Shown here piece after piece: positions 21,075 through 31,562 of a DNA stretch of 64,000 bases (position 1 is the stretch's first letter; each line of letters starts with the position of its first letter). Source of the DNA: Entomortierella parvispora (Eukaryota > Mortierellomycota > Mortierellomycetes > Mortierellales > Mortierellaceae); NCBI GenBank assembly GCA_963573315.1, contig OY752150.1, positions 372,001 to 436,000 of the forward strand. Reading direction: 5' to 3'. The notes beneath the pieces were generated by a model that worked only from the letters and a program-made list of their open reading frames with translations, did not search any database and was not told where the DNA came from. Made by a program: the position numbers and the translations under genes.

Positions 21075-23338
21075 TTACGTGCGTGGGCGTTTGGAATCGT
21101 GTCCAGACTCTTCATCAAACGTTGCAGGTCCGTCAAAAGAGGCCATGCCAAAGCCATTGGCGTCCTCGCCATCGACATCAAATCCCGTGTTTGAACCATC
21201 GCCAGCATCGGAAGGACCATGATCAAAAGCGACAGCGTCGTCCTGTGCTGGAGACCGTGGTCTCTTTGCAGGGTGGCCATTCGTGTTGCTGGAGGGCAAT
21301 GTCGGGGCCGCCGAGGCTTTGGAAGAGGAGCCAAACTCATCCTCGTCCGAGCTTTCAATCTCGCTTTCCTCCTCAACTTCATTGCCTGGCTCGAACTCGT
21401 CATCGTTCTCACTAGGGATGTCCTCTGTGAGAAGGTAGGCCAGTCCTGGTCCCTCTTCCTCTTCTTCATCCTCCTCTTCCTCCTCTTCCTCCTCCTCCTC
21501 CAGATCCTCGTCCTCGTCCTCTTCTCCAGAGTCCGAGCCGGCCTCATGATGCTGTTGCTGATGTTGATGTTGCTGAGGAACGTGTCCGCCCTCCTCCTCA
21601 TCATCTTCATCCTCATCATCATCCAGTTCGTCATCGTCCTCTTCGTCTCCAACTGGATTAGAAGGACCTGTGGTTTTTCCGCTCATGAGTGGTCTGTTTT
21701 CTTTATCAGAGTCGCTATTGGAGCCATAGCGCTGAAGAGATGATGAAGAGAACAAACAAAAGGTTAGAACGCTATAGCGTAAAAAGCCCAAGATCCTTTC
21801 CAAATCTGTATGATCCATTGGATCTTACCTCCTCTTCGTCGTATTCTTCCTCATCTTCATCTTCGCTTCCGATATCCTCACTTTCGTCGTCGTTGTTGCG
21901 GTGTGACTGAGGATGATGCGCTGGTGGACCGGCCTCATATTCATCATCCTCCTCGTCGTCGTACTCCTCCTCGTCCTCTTCGCCACCTTGACTATCGAGG
22001 CCGTGGTGCTTTCCGCCATGGCCCTGAGCACGGTCCTCATCGTACTCGCCATCGCTACCTTCCTGAGTTGCCAATTGAAAGGGATCATGAGATATAAGTA
22101 TGGTTTCACTGACGTTTGGTCCATATGGAATGAAAGACAAAAAAGGTCCATAGTTTGAAGCTCACCTCCGAGTACTGAGCCTCTTCGTCAACATTTGACA
22201 CGATGTTGTCCCGCTGTTCAGCAACCTCGACTCCGTCTCTAAATGGCAGGAAACAAAAATCAGAAGAGGTTGTGCGCAATTGCGTCTTCCATTGTCAGTT
22301 TTTGAATTCTATTGCGCACGCTATTGACCAGAGGTTCTTTGTTGTTGTTTTGTACCTGTCGAGCCCATCCACTGTGATCAACTGTGGGAGGATATCAAAC
22401 ACTTCGGCGCGATAGCCCTCCACATCCGCAACCTCATTCTCGGCCAAGTACAGGTACTGAAGATTATCGAGAGAGTTCTAAACAATCAAAAGAGAGAACA
22501 ATGAACAAACAATTTCTCATCAGTGGGCTTTTCTTGCCCGTTAATTGGGGCAGAGACGGTTGGTTATCTATTCATGTTCTTTTTTTTCATACCAGTGGCC
22601 TCAGAACCGACAGGTCTGTAATCTTGTTGGCAGTCAAATCGAGTCGCAGAAGAGTCTGCAAGTTCGCCTCGGCCAAAGCCTCGAACCCGCCCGAGAGCTC
22701 GTTGTCAGCCAACAGCAACTACAATTGCGAGGGGAAAAAAAAAAAGAGGGTTTTTTCTGGTCAGTTGAGTTGTTTTGTTTCCTTTTTCCTTCACACGGAT
22801 GTGAACCGGAAAAAAAAAAAAAAGAATGCAGTGCAAAAGGGAGGACAGGACGTGAAATCATTCGCGTATCTTGCTTTCTCAACACTCCGAAAGAGCCCCT
22901 CCCCCCTTTCCCTTTTCCTCTCCCTGCCCTTTCCCTCTCTTGTTCGTGCTCTTCTTGTTCAGTCGCACTCGCGCCCTTTGTTTGAGTTCTCCAAAGGCCA
23001 CCAACCAAATCCTCTCTTTTCTCTCAACCCTTTTTCCATTTTTTTACGCCCTCAACAAAAAAAAAAGTATTAAAAAATCCACTCACCGTTTGCAACAATG
23101 GCAGATTTGGAAAACCCTCCAAGGACTTGCACTGGCAATTCGTCATTGTCAACTTGACTAGGTTCTGGAAGTGGTCCAAAGGCGAATAGAAGTTGTCATC
23201 GTCATCGCCTCCAGGGAGGCTTGTTGGTGGCTCAAGAAGAACCTGGATCGAGCTGATCGGAATGTTGTCGAGATTGAGCTCTGGTTCCTCCATAGGATCG
23301 TCGACGCGTAAATGCTCAATTAGTTGGGGATCCATCAT
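21075..23338 (-). CDS. ANP32-like leucine-rich-repeat acidic nuclear protein
   Basis: Encodes 487 residues in six exons: 23087-23338, 22593-22718, 22356-22477, 22166-22238, 21829-22062 and 21075-21731, with consistent phases. The N-terminal half is a short LRR solenoid (LVKLTMTNCQCKSLEGF, LLLADNELSGG, LLRLDLTANKITDLSVL, LQYLYLAENEVADVEGYRAEVFDILPQLITVDGLD), ending in the cap typical of ANP32/LANP proteins. The second half is a long Glu/Asp tail with short His/Gln interruptions, followed by a Ser/Gly-rich end closing on KRPR, a possible nuclear signal (a second PAKRPRSPA lies upstream). The family includes histone chaperones and phosphatase inhibitors; chromatin work is inferred. The tail is much longer than in animal ANP32A (about 250 residues in all). 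Introns separate individual LRR segments. Confidence 0.88.
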
Positions 23339-24232
23339 GGTGCTAGTTGGACGGGTGGAGAGAGAGTGTGTGTTGCGAGGGGAGGGGTTGGAATAGTGTA
23401 ACCGTGGCGTGCGTGGTGAGTCTTGAGAGAGGGAGATCTTGAGGCAGGAAAAGGAGGAGTCGCTCGAGCTCTTTTGTTTCGTGAAAAAGGAAAGAAAAAC
23501 GTCCAGTTAAAGATCGGGGGGTTGGATGAGAAAGAGGAAGAGGATGAGGATGAGGAGAGAAGGAGTGGTGGGGGAAGAGGAGCAATGAGTCAACAGAAGA
23601 AAAGAGAGAGAACAGAAAAAAGAACGGGTATGATAGGGGGAGGAGGAGGAGGAGGGCAGGGTCTCGTCGCGGTGGTCCTTGGACGACGAGAGGACGACGA
23701 CGACAAGGACGAGGAGGAGGAGGCGAGTGAGCGAGTCAAGTCTTGACCTTTCCTCAGTCCACACACACACCACACGCAATCCGCTCAGATGTATCAATCA
23801 GACACCACACACTGTCTGCGTGTGTGTCTGTCCACCCGTCCGCCCACTCACTCACTCGACTCTTTTTTTCTCTTCTCTCTTTGTCCCTCCAATTGAGAGC
23901 ACAATCCAATTCGACACGGACAGTGGAAAGAGCGACGGAAGAAGGGGGGACGACGAGGACGAGGACGAGGAAGAGGAGGAGGAAGAGGAGGAGGGAAACA
24001 ACGCTCTTTCCGGGTCACTTGCTGCACTCCACCCGCCCTATCCCCCTCCCCATCTTCTCCTCACTATCCAGATCCCAGCATCCCTTGCACTTCCGACAAT
24101 TACTTGGTTCATGCTCTCACGAGATTCACACGCCCTCCCAAAACTCTTCTTCATAGAGGACACAATGGCGAGGGAAAGGAAAAAGTCATTTTATGTACAC
24201 GAGTTTGAACCAGCATTTCCTTCGTCAAGCAT
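23339..24232. other. 5' region of the ANP32-like gene
   Basis: A 0.9-kb stretch with purine-rich tracts (23520-23730 and 23930-24000) and CA repeats near 23760. The reading frames in it are low-complexity shadows of these repeats, and no gene is recognised. Confidence 0.5.
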
Positions 24233-24640
24233 TTACAGTAGCTTGGGCTTGACTACGGGCAGCGTGTACACCTTGCCCGGGCGCACCTTGTCCATAAAGT
24301 CAAGCTCTCCGCTGTCAGCAAGTTCCTGAAGCTGCTTCCGACGTTGGGCTCGAATCTTTGCATCATTGGCCTCCTCTTCATCCAGTGCTGCCTCCTCGGC
24401 ATCAGATCGCTTCTCAATGTTCTCTTCCGTAGCGTCCACGTCACCGATGACTGCGTTGGTCGTGGGGACGGAGGGAGAGGATGGTGCAGGGGGCAAAATA
24501 TTGCCAGCAGGAAGCGTGCCTTGGAACCCACCGATACGGAGGTGATGTCGGTTCTCTTGCGAGATAGGCTCCAGGACCAAGTCGTTGGAGGCGATGCTGT
24601 TGGGATTGTTCACGTTGGAGATCGTGCTGTGGTCAGACAT
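24233..24640 (-). CDS. Small acidic protein of unknown function (135 aa)
   Basis: A single-exon frame with its ATG at 24640. I do not recognise a family. The N-terminal half is Asn/Ser/Pro-rich and looks disordered. The C-terminal half forms a charged helix (EKRSDAEEAALDEEEANDAK, then IRAQRRKQLQELADSGELDF) and ends in MDKVRPGKVYTLPVVKPKLL, a stretch that reads like a conserved terminal motif. Codon use and the charged, helix-capable C-terminus support a real protein. There is no signal peptide or membrane segment. It is 520 bp from the divergent PSO2 start. Confidence 0.6.
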   Translation of the reverse strand: MSDHSTISNVNNPNSIASNDLVLEPISQENRHHLRIGGFQGTLPAGNILPPAPSSPSVPTTNAVIGDVDATEENIEKRSDAEEAALDEEEANDAKIRAQRRKQLQELADSGELDFMDKVRPGKVYTLPVVKPKLL

Positions 24641-25160
24641 GCTGGAGGTTTGGTGTTGCTGCGTTTGGACTATTGCTGTGTAGACGAAAGGAGAAGAGAG
24701 TGGATTTGTTAGGTTCTTTGCATTTGTTCAGAACTGTAGTCTGGCGTAGATAGACCAGTCTATCGGACTTACCAATAAACAAAAGAAATAGGGGAAGGGA
24801 CAGAAGAAAGGACCGTTGTGAGCGTGTGTGCATTGCAGAAGGTGAGGAAGCTGAAGGAGGAGAGGGGACGACTGGGTGGCCAAATTGCCAAGGCTGGCTG
24901 GCTCCCCGGGTTCGTTGTTGGTTGGGGATTGGACACGCGCTGAGCACCCGCACAATGTCAAGATGGCTGAAGTCACGTGGCGCAGTGTGAGAATTGGTGG
25001 CAACACCTGCCGAGCGACTCCAAACAAGGATTGGCGTCTCAGAGTAAGTCCATGCTTCACCCCGAACCCACTCTGACCTTGCTGGCACCATGGCCTAATC
25101 GCTTGTCTCTTCTGCTCGTACCCCGCCCCATCCCACACCTCACCCCATTCACACCATCAT
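24641..25160. promoter_or_regulatory. Divergent promoter between the small unknown gene and PSO2
   Basis: 520 bp between opposed start codons. It includes one CACGTG hexamer at 24974-24979. No gene is seen. Confidence 0.4.
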
Positions 25161-27610
25161 ATGAACAGGACAAGCAGCCGACAAAGTAGCACAATCAGCC
25201 ACGACGACTCCATCGACGACAACTCACGCAAGCATGTCCTCCTGGTCGATCACCCCCAAACCCCTGCTGGTCCCAATCTAAAGAAACCACGCCCAGAACC
25301 CCCTCCTCGTCGGTCCCTTCGTAGACCTCAATCTTGTAGATCCACCCCTGACAACAATAGTAGCGACGGCGACAACAACCGCGCCAATGTTTTCTCCTCA
25401 ATCAGGCATAATTCACCACTTACTCCGTCCGAGCAGAGTCCGGAAGAGACTGCAGAGACGACCGTCAGCTCAACCCCTTGCGAGAAAGCACCTCAGATCA
25501 CCCTTGAGGACCAGGAGACTTGTCGTCAAGAGACGAATGCCACTTTCATTATACAGGAAGGGGAAAGCAGGCTTTATCAAACGGAGACATTTATCCAGTC
25601 GGCGAATATTTCGAATGACTCGGATATCCAGAGTTCCTCAATACAAGATGACCGGACTTCTCGGCAAACTGAATGCTCTTCATCTGTCATAATCGATGTC
25701 CGCCAAACTTCGTATGGAATCAGTCTCGACAGCCTCGACCCTGATTGTAACGAGGACCAAGAAGCAGGCCTTCAGGATGCCGATATTTTCCCTTCAGTCG
25801 ACGAAATTGAAGGATGGGAAGACTTTGATGGCGACTTTGGAAGTGTTCAAGATGAGGTCCCAGACAATGCATGCCCTATTTGTGGGATAGACTTGAGTAC
25901 ACTCACTATTATGGTAGGTGTATTGTGGACTACGCATCGTCACACAGACACCAATTGAGTAGTTGACTAACCGAGAGCTCCCTTTGGCGAGCAACAGACC
26001 CCCGACGTTCATGTAAATGGCTGCTTGGATAACCCACCACCAGTCCAGGATCAGGAGCCAGCTGCTGAACAGAGATCAGCTGCAGGAAGTACATTCTCAT
26101 CAATCGTTGGCACTATAGAGTCCGTGGTGTCTAGATTGTCGTCCAGCGTGCGCAGTGACATTTCCACGAATCTGATGCCTGTGAATCAAGTCGTACCTAA
26201 AAAAACAGAGTGGCAGCCTAAAACAAAGACTTCAAGGCCCTGCCCATTTTATAAGAAGATGCCGGGTAAATAATGCTCAAATGGCTGTGTAGCGAGCTTC
26301 AAGCAAAAGAGATGACATGCTTATATCTCATCTCCAATTTCATAGACACCAATTTCACTGTAGACGCTTTCTGTTATGGAGCCATCGAGGGATGCGAGGC
26401 GTATTTTCTCACCCATTTTCATTCAGATCACTACGGAGGACTGACATCAACATGGAGCCATGGACCCATTTATTGCTCCAGTATCACTGCCAACCTTGTT
26501 CAAAGTCGGCTACGCGTGGATGAAAAATATATCAGGAGGCTACCAATGTACGTTCCAACGGTCGTCCAAGGTGTCACTGTTCGACTCATGGATGCCAACC
26601 ATTGTCCAGGATCAGTGCTTTTCGTCTTTGATCTCGAGCATCCCAAGCGACGTTATCTCCACACGGGCGATTTTAGAGCGAATCCAGGAATGTCAATCGA
26701 CCCCATATTGACTCAACCCCCGAATGTTCCCATCGATATATTGTATCTGGACACAACTTACAGTAATCCGAGATACACTTTTCCACCTCAGGATGTTGTT
26801 ATTCGAGAGACTGCGCGCGTTGTTTGTAGAGAAGTGGGGGTCCCATTTGAAGGCGATACACCGGTGCCAGAACAACCCAAGCCAATCATACAAAAGAAAT
26901 TCAGCATCATGGAGAGTTGGCTCAAAAAAGAATCAGGGAACACAGAAAAGCTTCTGTCAATGTCAATCAAGTCCTTACAGGCCTCGAAGGCAAAAGAGAA
27001 ATGGCAGGAGCCGGAAGAAAAAAGCAAGATTGTGATTTGCGTCGGAACCTATCTCATCGGAAAAGAGCGCGTTTGGATGGCCATTGCCAAGGCAATGAAG
27101 AGCAAAGTGTTTGTCCAGCCTTCCAAGATGGAAATTCTGTCTTGTCTAGAAGATCCAGAACTCTTGGATATGCTCACGAGCAATCGATTTGAGGCACAGG
27201 TTCATCTGATGCATATGGGTCAGGACATGAATCAAGCAGGACTCCAGGACTATCTGGACACCCTGTCACCCACTTTTACACGATTGATCGCTATCCGTCC
27301 TACAGGTTGGACATTTACTGGATCCAAAATAATTACCTCTGCTGACAGCAGTGCCCTGGATGCCCCTGCCGCACAGAGTTCCTCTCCCCTCCTGTTACGA
27401 CCGAGCTTCACGTCGCCGACAATCAAGATATACCCAGTTCCTTATAGTGAACATTCGAGCTTTAATGAGCTCGCTGGATTTGTTCGGTCCTTGAATATCC
27501 ACAAGGTGATCCCTACCGTTGGAGTGGGCAGTGAGAAAGGACGTCATGCCATGACCGAGTGGATAGCGCGGTGGAAGGAGGAAAGGCGGCAAGGGATGGG
27601 CTGGGAGTGA
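25161..27610 (+). CDS. PSO2: PSO2/SNM1 DNA cross-link repair nuclease
   Basis: Encodes 761 residues in three exons: 25161-25913, 25998-26265 and 26346-27610. It is a nuclear 5' exonuclease for interstrand cross-link repair, of the metallo-beta-lactamase/beta-CASP type. A disordered N-terminus leads to a UBZ4-type zinc finger (C238, C241, H256, C260) that binds ubiquitin; the first intron cuts it in the middle. The conserved lead-in CPFYKKMPG is joined to FTVDAFCYGAIEGCEAYFLT and the metal motif HFHSDH (H364, H366, D368, H369). Further landmarks are DANHCPGSVLFVF, TGDFRANPGM, DTTYSNPRYTFPPQ, VGTYLIGKERV, and the DRMBL end with RPTGWTF and PYSEHSSFNEL. The UBZ finger is found in the animal SNM1A and yeast Pso2 branch, supporting this subfamily over Artemis. 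Confidence 0.95.
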
Positions 27611-27643
27611 GAGCAAATAAACATCGCGAACAAAACGTCAAAA

Positions 27644-27649
27644 CACGTG
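27644..27649. promoter_or_regulatory. CACGTG hexamer upstream of EAF7
   Basis: It lies 87 bp before the EAF7 start codon, in the 125-bp gap after PSO2. A candidate E-box, unproven. Confidence 0.25.
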
Positions 27650-27735
27650 ACTTCTCAACTTTTTTGGACAGCGAACCCTGCTTTTTGTAGGCTGGCTACA
27701 CATGCGCTCTTCCTTCACTTTCTTCAACTTCAACA

Positions 27736-28805
27736 ATGCCAACAGAGTCAACACATTCCGGCGACGAGGAGATGACGGAGGGCACAAATGTCTGGGATGA
27801 GACCATGGAAATGGCTCTCTGCTACGCCGCCATCAAATTCAAACCAGTGGGTATGAAGAAATCAGGAAGGAAATCGGGGGGCACATGCAACTGCCAGGGA
27901 TGAAACTCTGCAGACAAACAGAATACAGGCTGACCATCCATTTGGTGTTGTTGAATGCAACTAGGAATGCATAAGCATTTTCGCATGATCAACCTCCATA
28001 GACATTTCAACAAGTGTTCACCAACACCATGCACGATAACGGAACTCTGGGAGAAACTCGGGAGCCTCTATGACCTATCAACGTTGGACGAGAGGGTAAG
28101 AGCAGCACAGTGCTTTTTTCAATAGAGCAAGAGGCTGGCACGGAATCCAGAGTGTCAGATAAGCACCAGCTAATGGTCGTCTCTTGCGACGCAATGATCC
28201 ATTCTTTTCACCATTCTAGGAGGACTCTGCAATGTTTGTTGGAGAGGAGGAAGAGGAGGAAGAGGAAGAGGACGGGGATCCAGACGCCATCAGCTTTAAG
28301 CACAGCGAGGAGTTCGTATTACCGCTCCCCGATTTTGATGACCACGTGCGGGAAGTCGTTCGAGAGTCATCCAGGAACCCATCGCCTTCTCCGATGAGAA
28401 CAACAAGGGCAGGATCTCAGACCCCCTCAATCGCTGAATCGAGTCGGGCGTCTTCTCCCGAAGATGATGGTACGGCGATCATGACAACAGTCTTTTGGAT
28501 TAGAGACAGCTTGCAGCTGAGCGGCGCAAAACCTTTCTTTTGGTGATTTATACCAACATTCTGGTCATTTTATCCAACTTTTATTAGCACCGAGGAAAAA
28601 GCGGACGTCTCGAGCTGTCAAGAAATCAGATGTGAATGAGACACCAAGTCCTAGGACCAGTTCAGCGACAGGAGCAGCAGCTGGTCGACGCACCCGAGCA
28701 AAGCCTGAACCTGCTACCGTGACCAGAGGCCGCAAAGCAGCCAAGAAGGTAATACAGATATCAAAGAAAGCGGCCAATGTTTCAATTGGCGGCGTGAGAA
28801 ACTAA
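27736..28805 (+). CDS. EAF7: EAF7/MRGBP subunit of the NuA4 histone acetyltransferase
   Basis: Exons 27736-27850, 27965-28095, 28220-28469 and 28588 onward. The N-terminal CT20/EAF7 domain is clear: WDETMEMALCYAAIKFKPVG joined to MHKHFRMINLHRHFN, then ITELWEKLGSLYDLSTLDER. This is the helical module that docks to EAF3 (MRG15) in NuA4. An acidic stretch and a Ser/Pro-rich linker follow, then a basic tail (PRKKRTSRAVKK, RGRKAAKK) likely to contact DNA or act as a nuclear signal. The 3' end is ambiguous. Reading straight through gives a stop at 28803-28805. Splicing at the GTAATA donor after 28748 to the acceptor before 28838 gives an immediate TAA there. The protein differs by only about 18 residues (220 or 238 aa). 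Confidence 0.88.
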
Positions 28806-29358
28806 CACGACCTCTTCTTTGAAATGACAAAACTTAGTAAGGAGCGATCAGTCAGTCTTGTTTTCGACTGAAAGCGATGCTATATAGAATCAAGGACGCG
28901 TTCACATTTCTGAGGACCATTAAAACCATTGTATATTTCCTTTAGTAATTGAACATGTCAAAGACCACCCCCTTTTCTCGACAAAACAATTGTGGCCACA
29001 TAGCATTGGTCGCTGTTTGCGTCTTTTAGCAGAGGATCACCATCATCGCTGGATCGCTGGACCTACTACTTCATGCTCGTTTTTTCTCACAGAATTAGGG
29101 GTCATCTAAAGGAAGTCGGTATTTTCACCCCTTGAACAGACAGAATGCCACAAACAGGAAAAAAGTTCGATTTGGTTCAGCGTTGACCGCCTGGGGACAG
29201 ACATGTAACCCTTTAAATCCAAGAGAGCTTTGGAATATCCCTCCTCTTCTTATTCCTTCTTCTCTTCTCTTTTCTTCTTTTCGCAGCACTCTTTTCTTGT
29301 TCATCCTCTTCCTATTCCGAAACCTGTCCACATTCTTAGTCGACGCCCAGAAAACAAA
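28806..29358. other. EAF7 3' flank and PDI promoter
   Basis: No gene is seen. A pyrimidine-rich CTTCTT stretch at 29237-29290 leads into the PDI 5' leader. Confidence 0.5.
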
Positions 29359-31100
29359 ATGTTGAGAAAGAACTTTGTCCTGGCAGCCATTGCCTCGTTC
29401 ATGTCATTTACAGCCACCGTTCTTGCAGACAATGTCCACGCCTTGACTCCAGACAACTTTGATGAGGTACGTGTGAAAACGACATTGCGTCGGTCTGTGA
29501 CACTACGTCAAATCGACCGCGCTTTACAAAATTTAGAGATCTGACCAAAGAATGTCCTTGGACGATGTTGTTATTATCTTTAAAAAGGTCTTGGGGTCCA
29601 AGCCAGCCCTTGTCGAGTTCTACGCTCCTTGGTGTGGACATTGCAAGGTATGTAAAGAAACGAGAGAATCAAGGCCCACAGGGCCCGAGAAGTCGAAAAT
29701 CGCTAACAACCATTTTTTTTTCTTGCATTGAAATTGTTAGAATCTTGCTCCTGTAAGTCGCACGGATCGTGTGGCCACATTCTTTCCCCTTCTCTCCCCT
29801 TTTTCCCCTTCTCCATCCTGGCACATTCTGTTTCTCAACGCTTTGTTTGTCCTTTGCAAAATAGGTTTATGAGCAACTTGGAGATGCATTCAGTACCAAG
29901 AAGGATCGGGTTATTATCGCCAAGGTGGACGCAGATCAGCACGCGACTCTGGGTGGTCGCTATGATGTTAAAGGATTCCCTACCATCAAGTGGTTGCCCA
30001 ACGGAGTCAACGGTCCTATCGAGGACTACTCTGGTGGACGGGACCTCGAATCCCTCACCGACTTCGTGACCAAGAAGTCTGGTAAGAGATAGATCCGAGA
30101 AAAGACGAAAGGGGAGAGGAGAGGGTCAGAGTGAGAATACAAAGATACTCATCGGCACTTTCACCCTTTTTTTTCTTTAGGTGTTCGATCATCAATCAAG
30201 AAGGCCATCTCGGCTGTCGAGGTTTTGACGGAAGCAAACTTTGAGGAAAAGGTCAAGAAAAGTGGCAAGAACTACTTGGTGGAGTTTTATGCTCCCTGGT
30301 GTGGTCACTGCAAGAACCTTGGTGAGAAAAGTCACCGTTTCCCTTTGTTATTACGAGACTGACCTGAAAGCTTTCAAAGAAGTCTCCACTCATCCTGTGT
30401 TCGCACTTGTCATTCGCCAATTGAATAGCTCCCACATACGAGAAGGTTGCAGCTGATTTTTTGAAGGAGAACGACGTACGTTTAATCCTCAATTGAACTG
30501 TCATCCTCTTTCTCTGTTCATAATTCATAACATCTCACCCTCTTCCTCGGCTCCAACGTTCACCGACTGAAATAGATCGTCATTGCCAAGGTCGATGCTA
30601 CTACCGAGACGAACCTCGCAAAACAGTATGGTGTCACCGGCTACCCCACCATCAAGTACTTTAGCAAACACGGCGCCGTGGCTGAGTACGAGGGTGGTCG
30701 ATCAGAGGATGACTTCTTGGCCTACATTAACAAGAAGGTTGGCACCCAGCGCGCTGCCGGCGGTCTTCTTCAGGATGCGGCCGGTCGTAATGCCCAGTTG
30801 GACGAGATCGCCATCAAGTTCATAAAGGCCTCCGACCCGGCAGAGCGTCGCCTCCTCGCAGAAGAAGGTGCGGCTTTGGCTGCCGATTTGATGGACTCTG
30901 ACAAAAACGCACGCCACTACAATCGCATCTTCGAGAAAGCTTTGGACTCACCCGACTTTGCCGCGAACGAGTCTGCGCGCTTGGCCAAGCTCATCAACTC
31001 GGGTACCGTGAGCAGCAGACAGCTTGATGACCTTGTCGTTCGTCAGAACATCCTTGCTGCCTTTAACATGGCACCCTCTGCTGCCAAGGAAGAGCTGTAA
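29359..31100 (+). CDS. ERp38-type protein disulfide isomerase
   Basis: Encodes 369 residues in seven exons: 29359-29466, 29588-29647, 29741-29752, 29865-30081, 30181-30321, 30429-30475 and 30576-31100. It catalyses disulfide formation and isomerisation in the ER lumen. A signal peptide (residues 1-23) is followed by two thioredoxin domains with WCGHC sites at Cys52/Cys55 and Cys173/Cys176, and a helical C-terminal ERp29c-like domain. The end KEEL is a KDEL-type retrieval signal variant. This two-domain plus ERp29c layout is the P5/ERp38 class. Exon 3 is only 12 nt and encodes NLAP directly after the first active site; it is required to keep the conserved CGHCKNLAP. The second domain has an intron at nearly the same place (within NLAP), a trace of domain duplication. 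Confidence 0.95.
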
Positions 31101-31562
31101 ATACGATTCAGGAACATGTGCAAAAAGAGTGAAAAGAGTTCTACCATTATTAAAAACCGCTACATAAAGCAACTATTCTTTGTCCAAAGTCTTTTGAAGC
31201 CATTCTTTCGACCACCTTCCCGTCTCGTTCTCTTTGACTCTGCTCATCCTGATACTCTGAAATGAAATACTCACCCCTCGCGACATTTCTGCAATTTGAG
31301 TACACGTAACACGCGAGCTCTGGTCCAAAATTCATCAGCGCACATATTCCGTTTTGCGCAACCACTCCTGTTGGTCTTTAGCTGGGGTGACATGGTCGGG
31401 ACCATGCCTAGTTATTTAAGGTGATTGTTTCTTGTTCTCTCTTTTTTTTTCTTTTTTTTTTTGGGTGTGTGTTGATGTTGTTGCCTGACCTGTTTTTTGC
31501 CTACTCAAGCAATCGCTCTGCTTTCCTCAGTTTTCCATCCGATTTTATGCGGTTAGTAACGA
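31101..31562. other. Convergent 3' region of PDI and FUS-like genes
   Basis: Contains T-runs at about 31440-31460. No gene is seen. Confidence 0.5.

Noticed and set aside
21219-21743. Hydrophobic 174-codon frame opposite the ANP32 acidic tail
   Set aside because: Leu/Phe/Ile-rich only because it is the complement of GAA/GAG/GAT repeats; it looks like a membrane protein by artefact.
24974-24979. Single CACGTG sites as evidence of a bHLH regulon
   Set aside because: Their number in the window is about what chance predicts; only the close pair at 12150-12166 was kept as a weak observation.
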